A program made the position numbers and the translations under genes. Source: Brevibacterium picturae (lineage in GTDB: Bacteria > Actinomycetota > Actinomycetes > Actinomycetales > Brevibacteriaceae). From it: a DNA stretch of 64,000 bases. A model generated the notes under the pieces. That model did not search any database. It saw nothing but the letters and a program-made list of their open reading frames with translations, and was not told where the DNA came from. This document shows, piece by piece, positions 37,758 through 46,096 of the stretch. Within the stretch, counting starts at the first letter, position 1. Each line of letters begins with the position of its first letter. Location of the stretch: assembly GCF_900105045.1 (NCBI RefSeq), contig NZ_LT629739.1, positions 62,001 to 126,000 of the forward strand, given 5' to 3'.

Positions 37758-37805
37758 ATGAGTCTGGCCCCTGAGATCCGATCGGATCTCAGGGGCCAGA
37801 CTCAT
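37758..37805. terminator. 48-base perfect palindrome downstream of the UPF0182 gene
   Basis: Twenty-four bases from ATGAGTCTGGCCCCTGAGAT onward are followed at once by their exact reverse complement, with centre GATC at 37780-37783. In RNA it would form a stem of more than 20 pairs. It lies 22 bases after the UPF0182 stop, so termination or 3'-end protection is likely, but there is no T-tract on either side. Confidence 0.7.
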
Positions 37806-37827
37806 TCAGCTTCGACTGCGACGGGGG

Positions 37828-40800
37828 TCAGTTCCCTCCGCCCTGATCGGCAGGGGCACTGGCCGGAGCGGAAGCCCCGTCCTTCGTGCCATCCTCGGCG
37901 AGGGAGGGATCGGCTGCCACCGCTTCCTCAATCGCGTTCTTCAGACGGTCCTGTGCCTTGCCGTACTTCTCGAAGTCACCCTCCTTGAGGGCTGCGTCGG
38001 AATCTTCCATCGCTTTCTTGGCTTCCTGCAGCGCCTCGTTGAGGTTCTGGTCGGCTGAACCGCCGCCGGAATCACCGCCGCTGCTTGTGCCGCCCGACTC
38101 GCCGGAGCCGCTGTCCTCAGTGCCCGCGTCGCCGGCCTGGGCACCGGAGTCGCCACCGAAGACCTGGTCGAGGGCCTCGTCGAGGGTCGGAGCGAATCCA
38201 ATGTCTTCGCCGAACGCCACCAGCACGTGCTGGAGCAGCGGGTACGAGGTCTCTCCTGCCGACCGCACATAGACCGGCTGAACGTAGAGCAGGCCGCCGC
38301 CGACCGGCAGTGTCAGCAGGTTGCCGTTCTGGACTTCGGACTCACCCTGGCGCAGCAGGTTGAGGCTGCGCTGCACATCCGGGGCAGTATTGAAGTTGTT
38401 CTGCGCCTGTCCTGGACCGGGCACCGTTGTGTTGCGAGGCAGTTGGAGCAGCCGGAGCTTGCCGTAGCCGTCTGCCACCTCTCCCTTGGTGTCGCCGGCG
38501 TCAGCATCCGCGGACAGGAAGCCTGTCAGGTTGTTCCGCGCCTGCCCCTCAGACGAGCGTGCCGGGATATAGGAACTCGTCAACGAGAATGACGGGGACT
38601 GCTGTCCCGGCATCTGCAGGGTCATGTAGAACGGAGGCTGAGTCAGTCCGCTCGATGCTTCCTTCGTCGGATCGGTCGGCAACGTCCAGAAGTCCTGGCC
38701 GGTGTAGAACTCGCTGGCAGTGGTCACATGGTACTGGGTCAGCAGATCACGCTGAACCTTGAACATGTCCTCCGGGTAGCGCACGTGGCTCATCAGATCA
38801 CCCGACATCTCGGAAGCAGGCTGGATCAGATCCGGGAAGATCTTCATCCATGTGTTGAGGACGGGATCCTCCTTGTCCCACTGGTACATCTCAACGTTCC
38901 CGCTGAAGGCGTCGACGGTGATCTTCACCGAGTTCCGGATGTAGTTGACCTCTTCGTCCGGAAGTGTCGCAACATTGCCTGCAGCGGTCTCCGTCGTGGA
39001 GTCCTCGGTTGCGGCCTGCAGCTGCTGCGGTGTCGAATACGGGTAGTCCTCGGCAGTCGTGTAACCGTCGAGAATCCACTTGATCTTGCCATCGACGACA
39101 GCAGGGTACGGGTCGCCGTCGATCTTGAGGAATGGCGCCATCTTCTGCACTCGCTCACGGGGGTGGCGTTCGTACAGGATCTGCGACTCCTCATTGACTG
39201 CGTCGGAGAGCAGGATCTGCTCGTCCTGGAACTTCAGAGCGTAGGCCAGTCGGTTGAACAGATTGCCCACAGAGGGTCCGCCGTCACCGGAGAAGGTGTT
39301 GTTGACCTGTCCCGAGGCGCCCTCCTCATCGGAAGGATAGTCAAGCTCCCGGGGCTCGGCTCCCTCTTCACCGCCGACGATGGAGTAGTTCGGTGAGTTC
39401 TCCCCGAAGTACACCCGTGGCTGGTAGTCCGGGAATTCCCCCTTGGGAGGAATGTCGGATTCCATGAATGTCGGTTCGCCGTCGGGATTGCGCGTATTGC
39501 CATTGGCAGCCACGACGCCGAAGCCGTGGGTGTAGACGATGGCGCGGTTGTACCAGCTCTGGTTGTTGACCGAGCTCGGGGCGAGTTCGCGAACCGCTAT
39601 CACGGTGTCGCGCATCTCACCGTCGATGTTGTAGCGATCGACGTCGAGCTTCTGCGGGAACGAGTAGTAGGGCCTGACCTGCTGGAGCTGACGGAACGTG
39701 TCCGAGACCAGGTTCGGGTCGAGCAGACGAATCGACGCAGCGGTTTCCGCGTCCGCGCGCAGAGCACCCTTCTCGCCAGTCGTACTGGGCTCATAGGGAG
39801 TCACCTCGATGTCCTCGAAGTCGAAGGCCTCACGTGTGGCATCGATGTTGTGCTGGATGTATTCGGATTCCAGGCTCTGCTGGGACGGGTTGACCTGGAA
39901 CTGCTGGACCATCGCGGGATAGGCGATGATCGAAACTCCACCGAGGACGATGAGAGTGGCGGTTGCGATGAGCGAGATTCGCCAATTGCCCTTCCACGCC
40001 GTGTAGACGAACAGCAGTGCGACAAGCACCGCTGCGATCGCAACGATGGCCATGGCAGGGAGGGCCGCCCTGTCATCCGTGTAGGTCACACCGGGGACGA
40101 TGCCGCCGGTCGACGTCATCCGGTCGTACCGAGCCAGCCACAAGCGGCCGGCCTGCACGAGGATAAGAACGCCGACGGTGATTCCCAGCTGCCATTGGGC
40201 GGTCTTCGTGAGGATGACGCCCTTCTGCTCCCCCGGACGGATGCCGCCGAAGAGATAGTGTGCGACGAGCGCGGCAATGAGCGACAGCAGAATCGCCATC
40301 CCCACCTGGTCACCGATAAGCCGCAGACCGGGAAGGACGAAGACGAAGAACGACTTGTCCATCCCGAACTGGGGGTCCTGCGAGCCGAAGGACGTGGAGT
40401 TGATCCATTGGAGAACGGTGTCCCACTGCGCCGAGGCGGTGATTCCGCTGAGTGCGCCGACGACCGCTGGGATCGCGAAGGTCGCGACCTTGCGCAGCGG
40501 TTCGATGGCTTCTCGGTACCGATCGAGGTTCTCCTGGCGCGGAGTCGTCGGCGCGTACACCGGACGATTCCGGAAGGCCAAGTGCAGACTCAGCCACACC
40601 GGGACCGCCATGACCACGAATCCGGCCAGGAACGTCAGTCCGCGGGCGAACCACATGGTGCGGAACACCTGCGCGACATCGAGCTGCTTGAACCACAGGA
40701 CTTCGGTGTACACCTGGGTGAAAGCGATGAAAGCGACGAGCAGAATCGCCACTGACACGAGGGTGAGCAACAGGGGCGAACGTCTGGGCCGGTTCGCCGG

Positions 40801-40836
40801 CATTCGTGCGGAGGTGGGTGAGGACGGAGAGCTCAC
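37828..40836 (-). CDS. UPF0182 family large membrane protein
   Basis: This 1002-residue protein has about seven membrane helices in residues 20-310. A large external domain follows (about 330-900), then an acidic, Gly/Ser-rich tail with a helical Lys/Glu segment. The family is conserved in actinobacteria (Rv3193c-like) and has no established role. GTG 40836 overlaps the stop of the PDZ-protease gene by one base (TAGTG). The pair UPF0182 and PDZ-Lon protease is conserved, which suggests a joint envelope function (inference). Confidence 0.92.
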   Translation of the reverse strand: MSSPSSPTSARMPANRPRRSPLLLTLVSVAILLVAFIAFTQVYTEVLWFKQLDVAQVFRTMWFARGLTFLAGFVVMAVPVWLSLHLAFRNRPVYAPTTPRQENLDRYREAIEPLRKVATFAIPAVVGALSGITASAQWDTVLQWINSTSFGSQDPQFGMDKSFFVFVLPGLRLIGDQVGMAILLSLIAALVAHYLFGGIRPGEQKGVILTKTAQWQLGITVGVLILVQAGRLWLARYDRMTSTGGIVPGVTYTDDRAALPAMAIVAIAAVLVALLFVYTAWKGNWRISLIATATLIVLGGVSIIAYPAMVQQFQVNPSQQSLESEYIQHNIDATREAFDFEDIEVTPYEPSTTGEKGALRADAETAASIRLLDPNLVSDTFRQLQQVRPYYSFPQKLDVDRYNIDGEMRDTVIAVRELAPSSVNNQSWYNRAIVYTHGFGVVAANGNTRNPDGEPTFMESDIPPKGEFPDYQPRVYFGENSPNYSIVGGEEGAEPRELDYPSDEEGASGQVNNTFSGDGGPSVGNLFNRLAYALKFQDEQILLSDAVNEESQILYERHPRERVQKMAPFLKIDGDPYPAVVDGKIKWILDGYTTAEDYPYSTPQQLQAATEDSTTETAAGNVATLPDEEVNYIRNSVKITVDAFSGNVEMYQWDKEDPVLNTWMKIFPDLIQPASEMSGDLMSHVRYPEDMFKVQRDLLTQYHVTTASEFYTGQDFWTLPTDPTKEASSGLTQPPFYMTLQMPGQQSPSFSLTSSYIPARSSEGQARNNLTGFLSADADAGDTKGEVADGYGKLRLLQLPRNTTVPGPGQAQNNFNTAPDVQRSLNLLRQGESEVQNGNLLTLPVGGGLLYVQPVYVRSAGETSYPLLQHVLVAFGEDIGFAPTLDEALDQVFGGDSGAQAGDAGTEDSGSGESGGTSSGGDSGGGSADQNLNEALQEAKKAMEDSDAALKEGDFEKYGKAQDRLKNAIEEAVAADPSLAEDGTKDGASAPASAPADQGGGN

Positions 40837-41975
40837 TACTGCCCTTTCTCATTGTTGTCGGCGCCGCCGGCTGGACACTTCTTGAGGTCCGAGGTGTCTC
40901 CGGCTGCGTATTGCTCCACGGCGTTCTGTGCGTCATCGAGAGTGTCGATGCGAGCCACCGTGATCTTGGATTGATCGGCAGCCTCGATGACCTCTGCACA
41001 GTTGTCTGCGGGCGATAAGAAGAGTTTCGCCCCCTGCGCAGTCGAGGCCGCTACCTTCTGTCGGGCCCCGCCGATGGGGCCCACCTTGCCTGCAGGATCG
41101 ATCTCGCCGGTTCCTGCCACGTGCTTTCCACCGGTCATGGCACCGGGGGTGAGTTCGTCGATGATGGCCAGTGCGAACATGGTGCCGGCGGAGGGTCCGC
41201 CGATGCCTTCGACGTTGAATGCCACGTCGACGGGGAACTCGAAGTCCTGCTTCATGCTGATGCCGATGGCATTGCGTCCGTCGATCGTCGCGGGCTTCAT
41301 CGCAACATCGACGTCTTCGCCACCGCGTTCGACGACGATGTCGACCGAGTCGGAGGACTGCACTGTCTCGCTCATGACCGTCGCTGCCTCCGGGTCAGAG
41401 TCCAGCTTCTTCCCGTTCACCGAGATGATCCGGTCACCTTTGCGCAGTTGCCCCTCGGCGGGTGAGTCGGGCACCACCTCGTTGACGAGGAGATGCACTT
41501 TGTAGGGTTTGTCGAGTTGGCCCATCGCCGCGGCCACGGCCACATCCTGGCTGGAAGACATCTCCACCGCATTGGACGCGGCCACGTCCTCCCGCGTCGT
41601 ATCAAGAGGGTAGTACGCCTCGGTGGGGATGACCGTCTCCTTGCCATTCAGCAGAGTGCCCAGCGCCTGTGACGCGTAGGTGTCACGCCCCGGGCCTCCG
41701 CTGACGGCGACTGTGAGCATGTCGATGCGCCCATCGGTCGGATAGGTCTTGGCACCGGAGACATCGACCATGGGCTTGCCCTGATAGTCACCGAGCGTAT
41801 TGAACACCGGTCCGGGCAGCTGCAGCATGTAGGGCACCGGCAGCAAAACGGCAAGAGCGATGAGGAGGTAGGTCATGACCCCTGAAGTCGTGGTCAGACG
41901 TGGAGCGCGTCGTCGAGTGTCGCCACGCGTCGGTGTTGCGGGCACCGGCACGGCCCGAGGGGCATTCGCTGTCAT
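40836..41975 (-). CDS. PDZ- and Lon-protease-domain membrane protein (YlbL family)
   Basis: This 379-residue protein has a cytoplasmic basic start, one membrane helix (about 30-52) and a PDZ domain (about 160-245, APRO-like GDRIISVNGKKL). A Lon-type serine protease domain follows, with Ser in GIGGPSAGTMFALAI and Lys in GKVGPIGGARQKVAAS. It should cleave proteins at the outer face of the membrane. ATG 41975 has AAAGGA five bases before it. It is divergent from the Zincin_2 gene. Confidence 0.92.
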   Translation of the reverse strand: MTANAPRAVPVPATPTRGDTRRRAPRLTTTSGVMTYLLIALAVLLPVPYMLQLPGPVFNTLGDYQGKPMVDVSGAKTYPTDGRIDMLTVAVSGGPGRDTYASQALGTLLNGKETVIPTEAYYPLDTTREDVAASNAVEMSSSQDVAVAAAMGQLDKPYKVHLLVNEVVPDSPAEGQLRKGDRIISVNGKKLDSDPEAATVMSETVQSSDSVDIVVERGGEDVDVAMKPATIDGRNAIGISMKQDFEFPVDVAFNVEGIGGPSAGTMFALAIIDELTPGAMTGGKHVAGTGEIDPAGKVGPIGGARQKVAASTAQGAKLFLSPADNCAEVIEAADQSKITVARIDTLDDAQNAVEQYAAGDTSDLKKCPAGGADNNEKGQ

Positions 41976-42079
41976 GTTGTCCTTTCGCTGCACCGCCCGA
42001 CCAGTCTAGTTGAAACCTGACCGCGAGTTTCACAGACTCCTTTCGCCCGGTGCGAACATCATCCGAAACCTCCCGGAAT

Positions 42080-42117
42080 TGGGAAGCTTCCCACATACAG
42101 AACCGTTAACGTATAAG
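42080..42117 (+). promoter_or_regulatory. Palindrome and -10-like element before the Zincin_2 gene
   Basis: The perfect 14-base palindrome TGGGAAGCTTCCCA (42080-42093) lies in the divergent gap, and TATAAG (42112-42117) lies 29 bases before ATG 42147. It could be an operator serving both directions. The -35 is not clear. Confidence 0.35.
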
Positions 42118-42146
42118 ACAAACCGATTCTTGGGGGCTTTGAGAAA

Positions 42147-43571
42147 ATGAGCGATGACAACAACAATGAGCAGAATCCGTTCGAACAGATCTTCGGAATG
42201 CTCTTCGGAGCGAATGGTCCCGGCGCCGGTCAGGGCGAGGACAAGGACGGCAATACCGGTCCGCAGGGCTTCCAGATCGATCCGGCGATGATGTCGACCA
42301 TCATGAATCAGATGCAGGGCCTCTTCAGTCAGGGTGCCGATTCCCAAGCTCAGGCGACGTCGATCGCTCAGAAGGCGGTTCCGACACCTGACCCCGCAGT
42401 GGGCGAAGAATCGGTGAAGGCGACCACCGACGCTTTCCGGCTTGCAGAGCTGTGGCTCGCCGAGGCGACCGAGTTCTCCGGAGCCAGCCGATCGGCGCGC
42501 ACGCTCACCCGTGCAGAATGGGTCAGCGAGACCATGCCCGGTTGGCAGAAATTCGTCCTCCCGATCAAGGAGAACATGTCCTCTGCCCTGACAGAGACTC
42601 TCGAGACTCAGGTGCCGGCAGAGATGAAGGGAATTCTCGCCGGAGCCTCATCGATGTTCGGTTCGATGAGCGACTCGATGTTCGCAATGCAGATCGGACA
42701 GGCCGTGGGTGCGCTGTCGGAGAGCGTGCTCACCGGCACTGAGGTGGGTCTGCCCCTTCTGCCGCAGGACACCGCAGTGCTCGTCGAGACCAATGTGGAG
42801 AAGTTCGCCTCTGAGATCGACGTCGATGCATCGGAAGTCCGGATCTACCTCGCCGCCCAGGAGCTTGCCCACCTGGCGCTGTTCGAGCGCGCTCCCTGGC
42901 TGAGCGCGCAGGTCGAAACAGCGCTGACTCGCTATGCGCAGGGCCTCAAGGTCGACACCTCCCAGATCGAAGACATGGCCTCGCAGATCGATCCGTCCAA
43001 TATCTCCGACCTCAGCGACAACATTCGCCAGGGTCTGTTCAATCCTCCGACCACCGAAGACCAGAAGAAGGCACTGACGACGCTGGAGAACCTCCTTGCC
43101 GTCATCGCCGGTTGGGTCGACGTCGTCGTCTATTCCGCATGTGCGCATCTGCCTGGACGCGATCAGATCCGTGAGGCGCTGCGACGCCGCCGAGCTACCG
43201 CGGGTCCGGCCGAGAAGACATTCTCGACGCTCGTCGGCCTGGAATTCAATCCTCGCCGCCTGCGTGACGCTGCAGCACTATTCGGGTACCTCGAAACCCA
43301 AGGAGGCACAGAGGCAAGGGACAAGGTGTTCTCCCATCCCGACCTCCTGCCGACGACGGAGGACCTCGACGACCCCTTGGGCTACTCCGAGCGTCGGCAT
43401 GCCGAATGGACCAGCGAATCGACTCTTGACGAGGCCTTGAGCCGCATTCTCGCCGAGGGTATCGAAGGCACGGAAACCAGCGACGATTCAGGGCCGCAGG
43501 AAGATGTCGAATCCGATTCCGACGATGGGACTGACGACACTGGTGAGACCGGTGGCCGCAGTGAGAGCTGA
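42147..43571 (+). CDS. Zincin_2 (DUF2342) family putative metallohydrolase
   Basis: This 474-residue protein belongs to a family annotated as zinc-dependent metalloprotease or putative hydrolase. The expected HExxH helix reads QELAH (residues 238-242, in AAQELAHLALFERAPWL), so the first metal-binding His is Gln; relatives commonly have REAAH here. The N-terminus is Asn/Gln/Gly-rich and the C-terminus strongly acidic (DDSGPQEDVESDSDDGTDD). It diverges from the PDZ-protease gene and directly abuts the Nudix gene (TGA then ATG). Catalysis is doubtful. Confidence 0.85.
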   Translation: MSDDNNNEQNPFEQIFGMLFGANGPGAGQGEDKDGNTGPQGFQIDPAMMSTIMNQMQGLFSQGADSQAQATSIAQKAVPTPDPAVGEESVKATTDAFRLAELWLAEATEFSGASRSARTLTRAEWVSETMPGWQKFVLPIKENMSSALTETLETQVPAEMKGILAGASSMFGSMSDSMFAMQIGQAVGALSESVLTGTEVGLPLLPQDTAVLVETNVEKFASEIDVDASEVRIYLAAQELAHLALFERAPWLSAQVETALTRYAQGLKVDTSQIEDMASQIDPSNISDLSDNIRQGLFNPPTTEDQKKALTTLENLLAVIAGWVDVVVYSACAHLPGRDQIREALRRRRATAGPAEKTFSTLVGLEFNPRRLRDAAALFGYLETQGGTEARDKVFSHPDLLPTTEDLDDPLGYSERRHAEWTSESTLDEALSRILAEGIEGTETSDDSGPQEDVESDSDDGTDDTGETGGRSES

Positions 43572-44141
43572 ATGATTCGTCTCGATACTGCCCGCTCCGA
43601 AGTCGGCGCCACCTCGGCCGCGACTGATTTCGCGCTCGACTTCGAGGACTTGTTCTCCACAGCCGGCGACGACGCGTTGCGGCGCGAGTCGGGCGCTGAG
43701 CACGTCACTGCCAGTTGCCTGATCTTCGACCCCGACACGGAGTCCGTGCTCCTCAACCATCACCGCAAGGCCGGTCTCTGGGGTCAGTTCGGCGGGCATC
43801 TCGAGCCCGAGGATGACAGCCTGTGCTCTGCGGCGCGCAGGGAGGCCATGGAGGAGAGCGGGCTGAGCCACCTGACCTGGTTCTCCCCCGTCCCGATCGA
43901 TCTCCATGTGCACGATCTCTCGGCCTCGTTCGGGGCGTGCCGACGTCACTTCGACGTGGTCTTCGCCGCAATCGCATCCGTGGACCAGGTTCCCGTCGTC
44001 TCGGACGAGTCTCTGGCGGTGAGATGGTTCCCACTCACAGACCTGCCGGCGTCTCTGATGCCGGATCTGGTCGTGCGGCTGCCGCAGCTTTACCGGGCAG
44101 GTGTGGGATCCTGGCGAGTCAGCGACCGCCGCCGCGGTTGA
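43572..44141 (+). CDS. NUDIX hydrolase
   Basis: This 189-residue protein has a complete Nudix box (GGHLEPEDDSLCSAARREAM with EESGL), preceded by HVTASCLIFDPDTESVLLNH. Such enzymes cleave nucleoside diphosphates linked to other groups; the substrate is not readable. ATG 43572 follows the preceding stop with no gap, implying coupling. Its 3' end overlaps the convergent metallopeptidase gene by 23 bases. Confidence 0.9.
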   Translation: MIRLDTARSEVGATSAATDFALDFEDLFSTAGDDALRRESGAEHVTASCLIFDPDTESVLLNHHRKAGLWGQFGGHLEPEDDSLCSAARREAMEESGLSHLTWFSPVPIDLHVHDLSASFGACRRHFDVVFAAIASVDQVPVVSDESLAVRWFPLTDLPASLMPDLVVRLPQLYRAGVGSWRVSDRRRG

Positions 44142-44709
44142 ACTGCTCCCCCGCGCTGAAGCCTTCAAGGTAGATTTTCGCATCGGCTTGTCTGGGGTGC
44201 CTGTCCGCCAACTCGTGGAACTCTTTGGAATGCGGGCCGATCTGCAGATGAGCGAGTTCATGGACGATCACTGTCTCCAACACCCAGCGAGGCACCGTCT
44301 GCAGGCGGTGGGAGACTCTGATGTCTCCTGACGAGGTCGTCGTCGATGCCCAGCGACTGATGTTCTGATTCGTCACCCACCTGATCGACTGCGGGCGTAG
44401 GCGTCCATCGAAATAGAGCCGGCTCATCTCATGTGCCAGATCGACGAGATCAGCGGCCGAGGAATGGTCCCTGGCAGCGAGGCGGTTGAATAGATCTGTC
44501 AGCGACCGGATGTTGGTCTCCACGCTGTATCTCACAGGTGTGCTGAGTACGTATGTATCCACTTCCTTCGAGACCGAAATGGTCTTCTTCCGACGTGCGG
44601 AGCGGCGCACTTCGATTTCTCCACGGGTGATCGCCCGCAGTACGTCCTCTTCGGTCCATCGCTGTTGAGTTGCCACAGGCCCATCATAGGAAATTCGGCA
44701 GACATTCAT
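44119..44709 (-). CDS. YgjP/M48-like metallopeptidase domain protein
   Basis: This 196-residue protein has HELAHLQIGPHSKEFHELAD, a zinc site HExxH with a downstream third ligand, typical of the YgjP (DUF45/WLM-like) group. An N-terminal basic part contains RRSARRKKTISVSKE. The AAGGAG site at 44720-44725 is six bases from ATG 44713, which opens only a 9-codon frame. The long frame begins four bases later at ATG 44709 or at GTG 44676. The start is therefore slightly uncertain. Confidence 0.85.
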   Translation of the reverse strand: MNVCRISYDGPVATQQRWTEEDVLRAITRGEIEVRRSARRKKTISVSKEVDTYVLSTPVRYSVETNIRSLTDLFNRLAARDHSSAADLVDLAHEMSRLYFDGRLRPQSIRWVTNQNISRWASTTTSSGDIRVSHRLQTVPRWVLETVIVHELAHLQIGPHSKEFHELADRHPRQADAKIYLEGFSAGEQFNRGGGR

Positions 44710-44766
44710 TCATGCGTCTCTCCTTGTGAGTTTCCTGAGCATCGTCGTTCCACACCGCATTTCGGA

Positions 44767-45116
44767 CTGTCCACAGGTCGAGTCACCGCCAGTGACCGCC
44801 GGTAGCGGAAGTGACCTACGCTTTCATTCTCTTCATTGCCCCTCACACAATCCCTCAAGGAACCTTTTCTCCACAATTCATCGCGACATATCCACAGGTT
44901 ATCCACACACTGTTGACCGGTATGTGGATGAACCGACATTGACGGGGCGGCAAATGCAGAATAAGTTCTATGATTGACCCCGGAAAACCCGGTGATGCGT
45001 GCGGAAGGGGAAGCTGCACGAGTCTCCGCGAGCGCCTGGGGGCACATAGCGGTTGAGGGCACGTCGGGATGCATTTTCCGGCCTGCCCTCGACTGTTTTC
45101 CACAGGGTTTTCCACA
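44767..45116. promoter_or_regulatory. Cluster of DnaA-box-like sites in a 484-base intergenic region
   Basis: The gap between the YgjP-like and E1-like genes (44710-45193) holds one perfect DnaA box TTATCCACA (44899-44907). Near matches are CTGTCCACA (44767), TTCTCCACA (44867), ATATCCACA (44888), TCATCCACA on the minus strand (44923-44931) and TTTTCCACA twice (45096 and 45108). Seven nine-mers ending in TCCACA in 350 bases is far above chance. No dnaA or dnaN gene and no AT-rich unwinding region is present, so this is more likely a DnaA titration or control site than oriC. Confidence 0.6.
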
Positions 45117-45193
45117 GTTTCATCTCGCCCATGGCGGATGTCCTCCACCTTCACTACTGTGGAAGTCCGAGGCGTTCGAGGCGAGGTGGAGAC

Positions 45194-46096
45194 ATGTTCC
45201 GGATTTTTCCCAGTGTGCCGATCACATGGCGGTCATCATCGTGTGTGCAGTTCGGCGTCGATGATCCCGTCCTCATCGACGGGCTCCTGCCAGCAGACGT
45301 CGCTCTCGTCGACGAATTGCGAATGGGCGTCGGTTCGGCGCAGTACTATTCTCGGGCGCAGGATCTCGGTGCCGATCTGGGCCGGGCGAGTTCGCTGATC
45401 ACATTGCTCGACGAGGCGGGGGTCATCGTCCCCGACGATTCCGACGCCGCAACAGTGACGAAGAGTTCCCCTCTGTTGGCAAGCGCGCAGATCTTCGCCC
45501 TCTCCCCCGACCGCGTATCGAAGCTCCTCGGTGACTCACGGATCATGGTCGTGGGGCCGCTGCGAGCAGTCACCGAACAGTATCTCTCAGCTTCGGGTTT
45601 CGCCATCGCGAACGAGCATCGCGTCGAGGACCTCGATCTGCTGTCCTCACCTCTCGTGATCACGACTTCCTACCTCGTCCCTGATCTTCATACCGCCACC
45701 TGGCTCACGGATCGCGAGGTGCCCCACTGCCAGGTCGTCATCGGGGAATACTCCCTCGAGGTCACCGGTCTCATCCGTCCCGGGACGACACCCTGTGCTG
45801 TCTGCGCCTGCCTGGTGAAGAAGGACGCAGATGATTCGTGGTTCGACCAGTACTCTCACATCCGAGCCCTTCCGGACCGCGAGAACCTCAGCGATCCGTT
45901 GTCACGGGCGCTCGGAGCAATCAATGTCGTTCAGATCCTCAGACGATCTCTGCTGAGTCCCGACGCCGACCCGGTGCGCCGGAACGTCTCACTGGCCACA
46001 GGCATCGGAACAGATGCTGCACCGGCGTTTCATCCCCGCTGCCAGTGCCGCGTTCCGGTCCCGCACTTCGACCTAATCGATGAGCAGGCTCAATAG
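45194..46096 (+). CDS. E1/ThiF-like (cyclodehydratase leader-binding-like) protein with degenerate nucleotide site
   Basis: This 300-residue protein resembles actinobacterial E1-like proteins annotated as ThiF or TOMM leader-binding proteins. It has an N-terminal wHTH-like domain (about 1-95), then a Rossmann-like segment IMVVGPLRAVTEQYLSASGF where the usual GxGxxG glycines are missing. Two cysteine pairs follow that could bind zinc (TTPCAVCACL and FHPRCQCR). No RiPP precursor or YcaO gene is nearby. ATG 45194 has a GAGGTGGAG site. It is adjacent to uvrD2, as a related gene appears to be in mycobacteria. The function is unknown. Confidence 0.65.
   Translation: MFRIFPSVPITWRSSSCVQFGVDDPVLIDGLLPADVALVDELRMGVGSAQYYSRAQDLGADLGRASSLITLLDEAGVIVPDDSDAATVTKSSPLLASAQIFALSPDRVSKLLGDSRIMVVGPLRAVTEQYLSASGFAIANEHRVEDLDLLSSPLVITTSYLVPDLHTATWLTDREVPHCQVVIGEYSLEVTGLIRPGTTPCAVCACLVKKDADDSWFDQYSHIRALPDRENLSDPLSRALGAINVVQILRRSLLSPDADPVRRNVSLATGIGTDAAPAFHPRCQCRVPVPHFDLIDEQAQ

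Noticed and set aside
44713..44713. Nine-codon leader peptide before the YgjP-like gene
   Set aside because: ATG 44713 has the better-spaced ribosome site, but the peptide has no regulatory-codon run or hairpin. It may just be a start-site ambiguity.
44710..45193. Chromosomal origin of replication
   Set aside because: Despite DnaA-box-like sites there is no dnaA, dnaN or recF and no AT-rich stretch. The neighbouring genes are those found far from oriC in relatives.
45194..46096. RiPP (TOMM) biosynthesis cluster
   Set aside because: No YcaO gene, precursor peptide or exporter is nearby. Only a single E1-like protein is seen.
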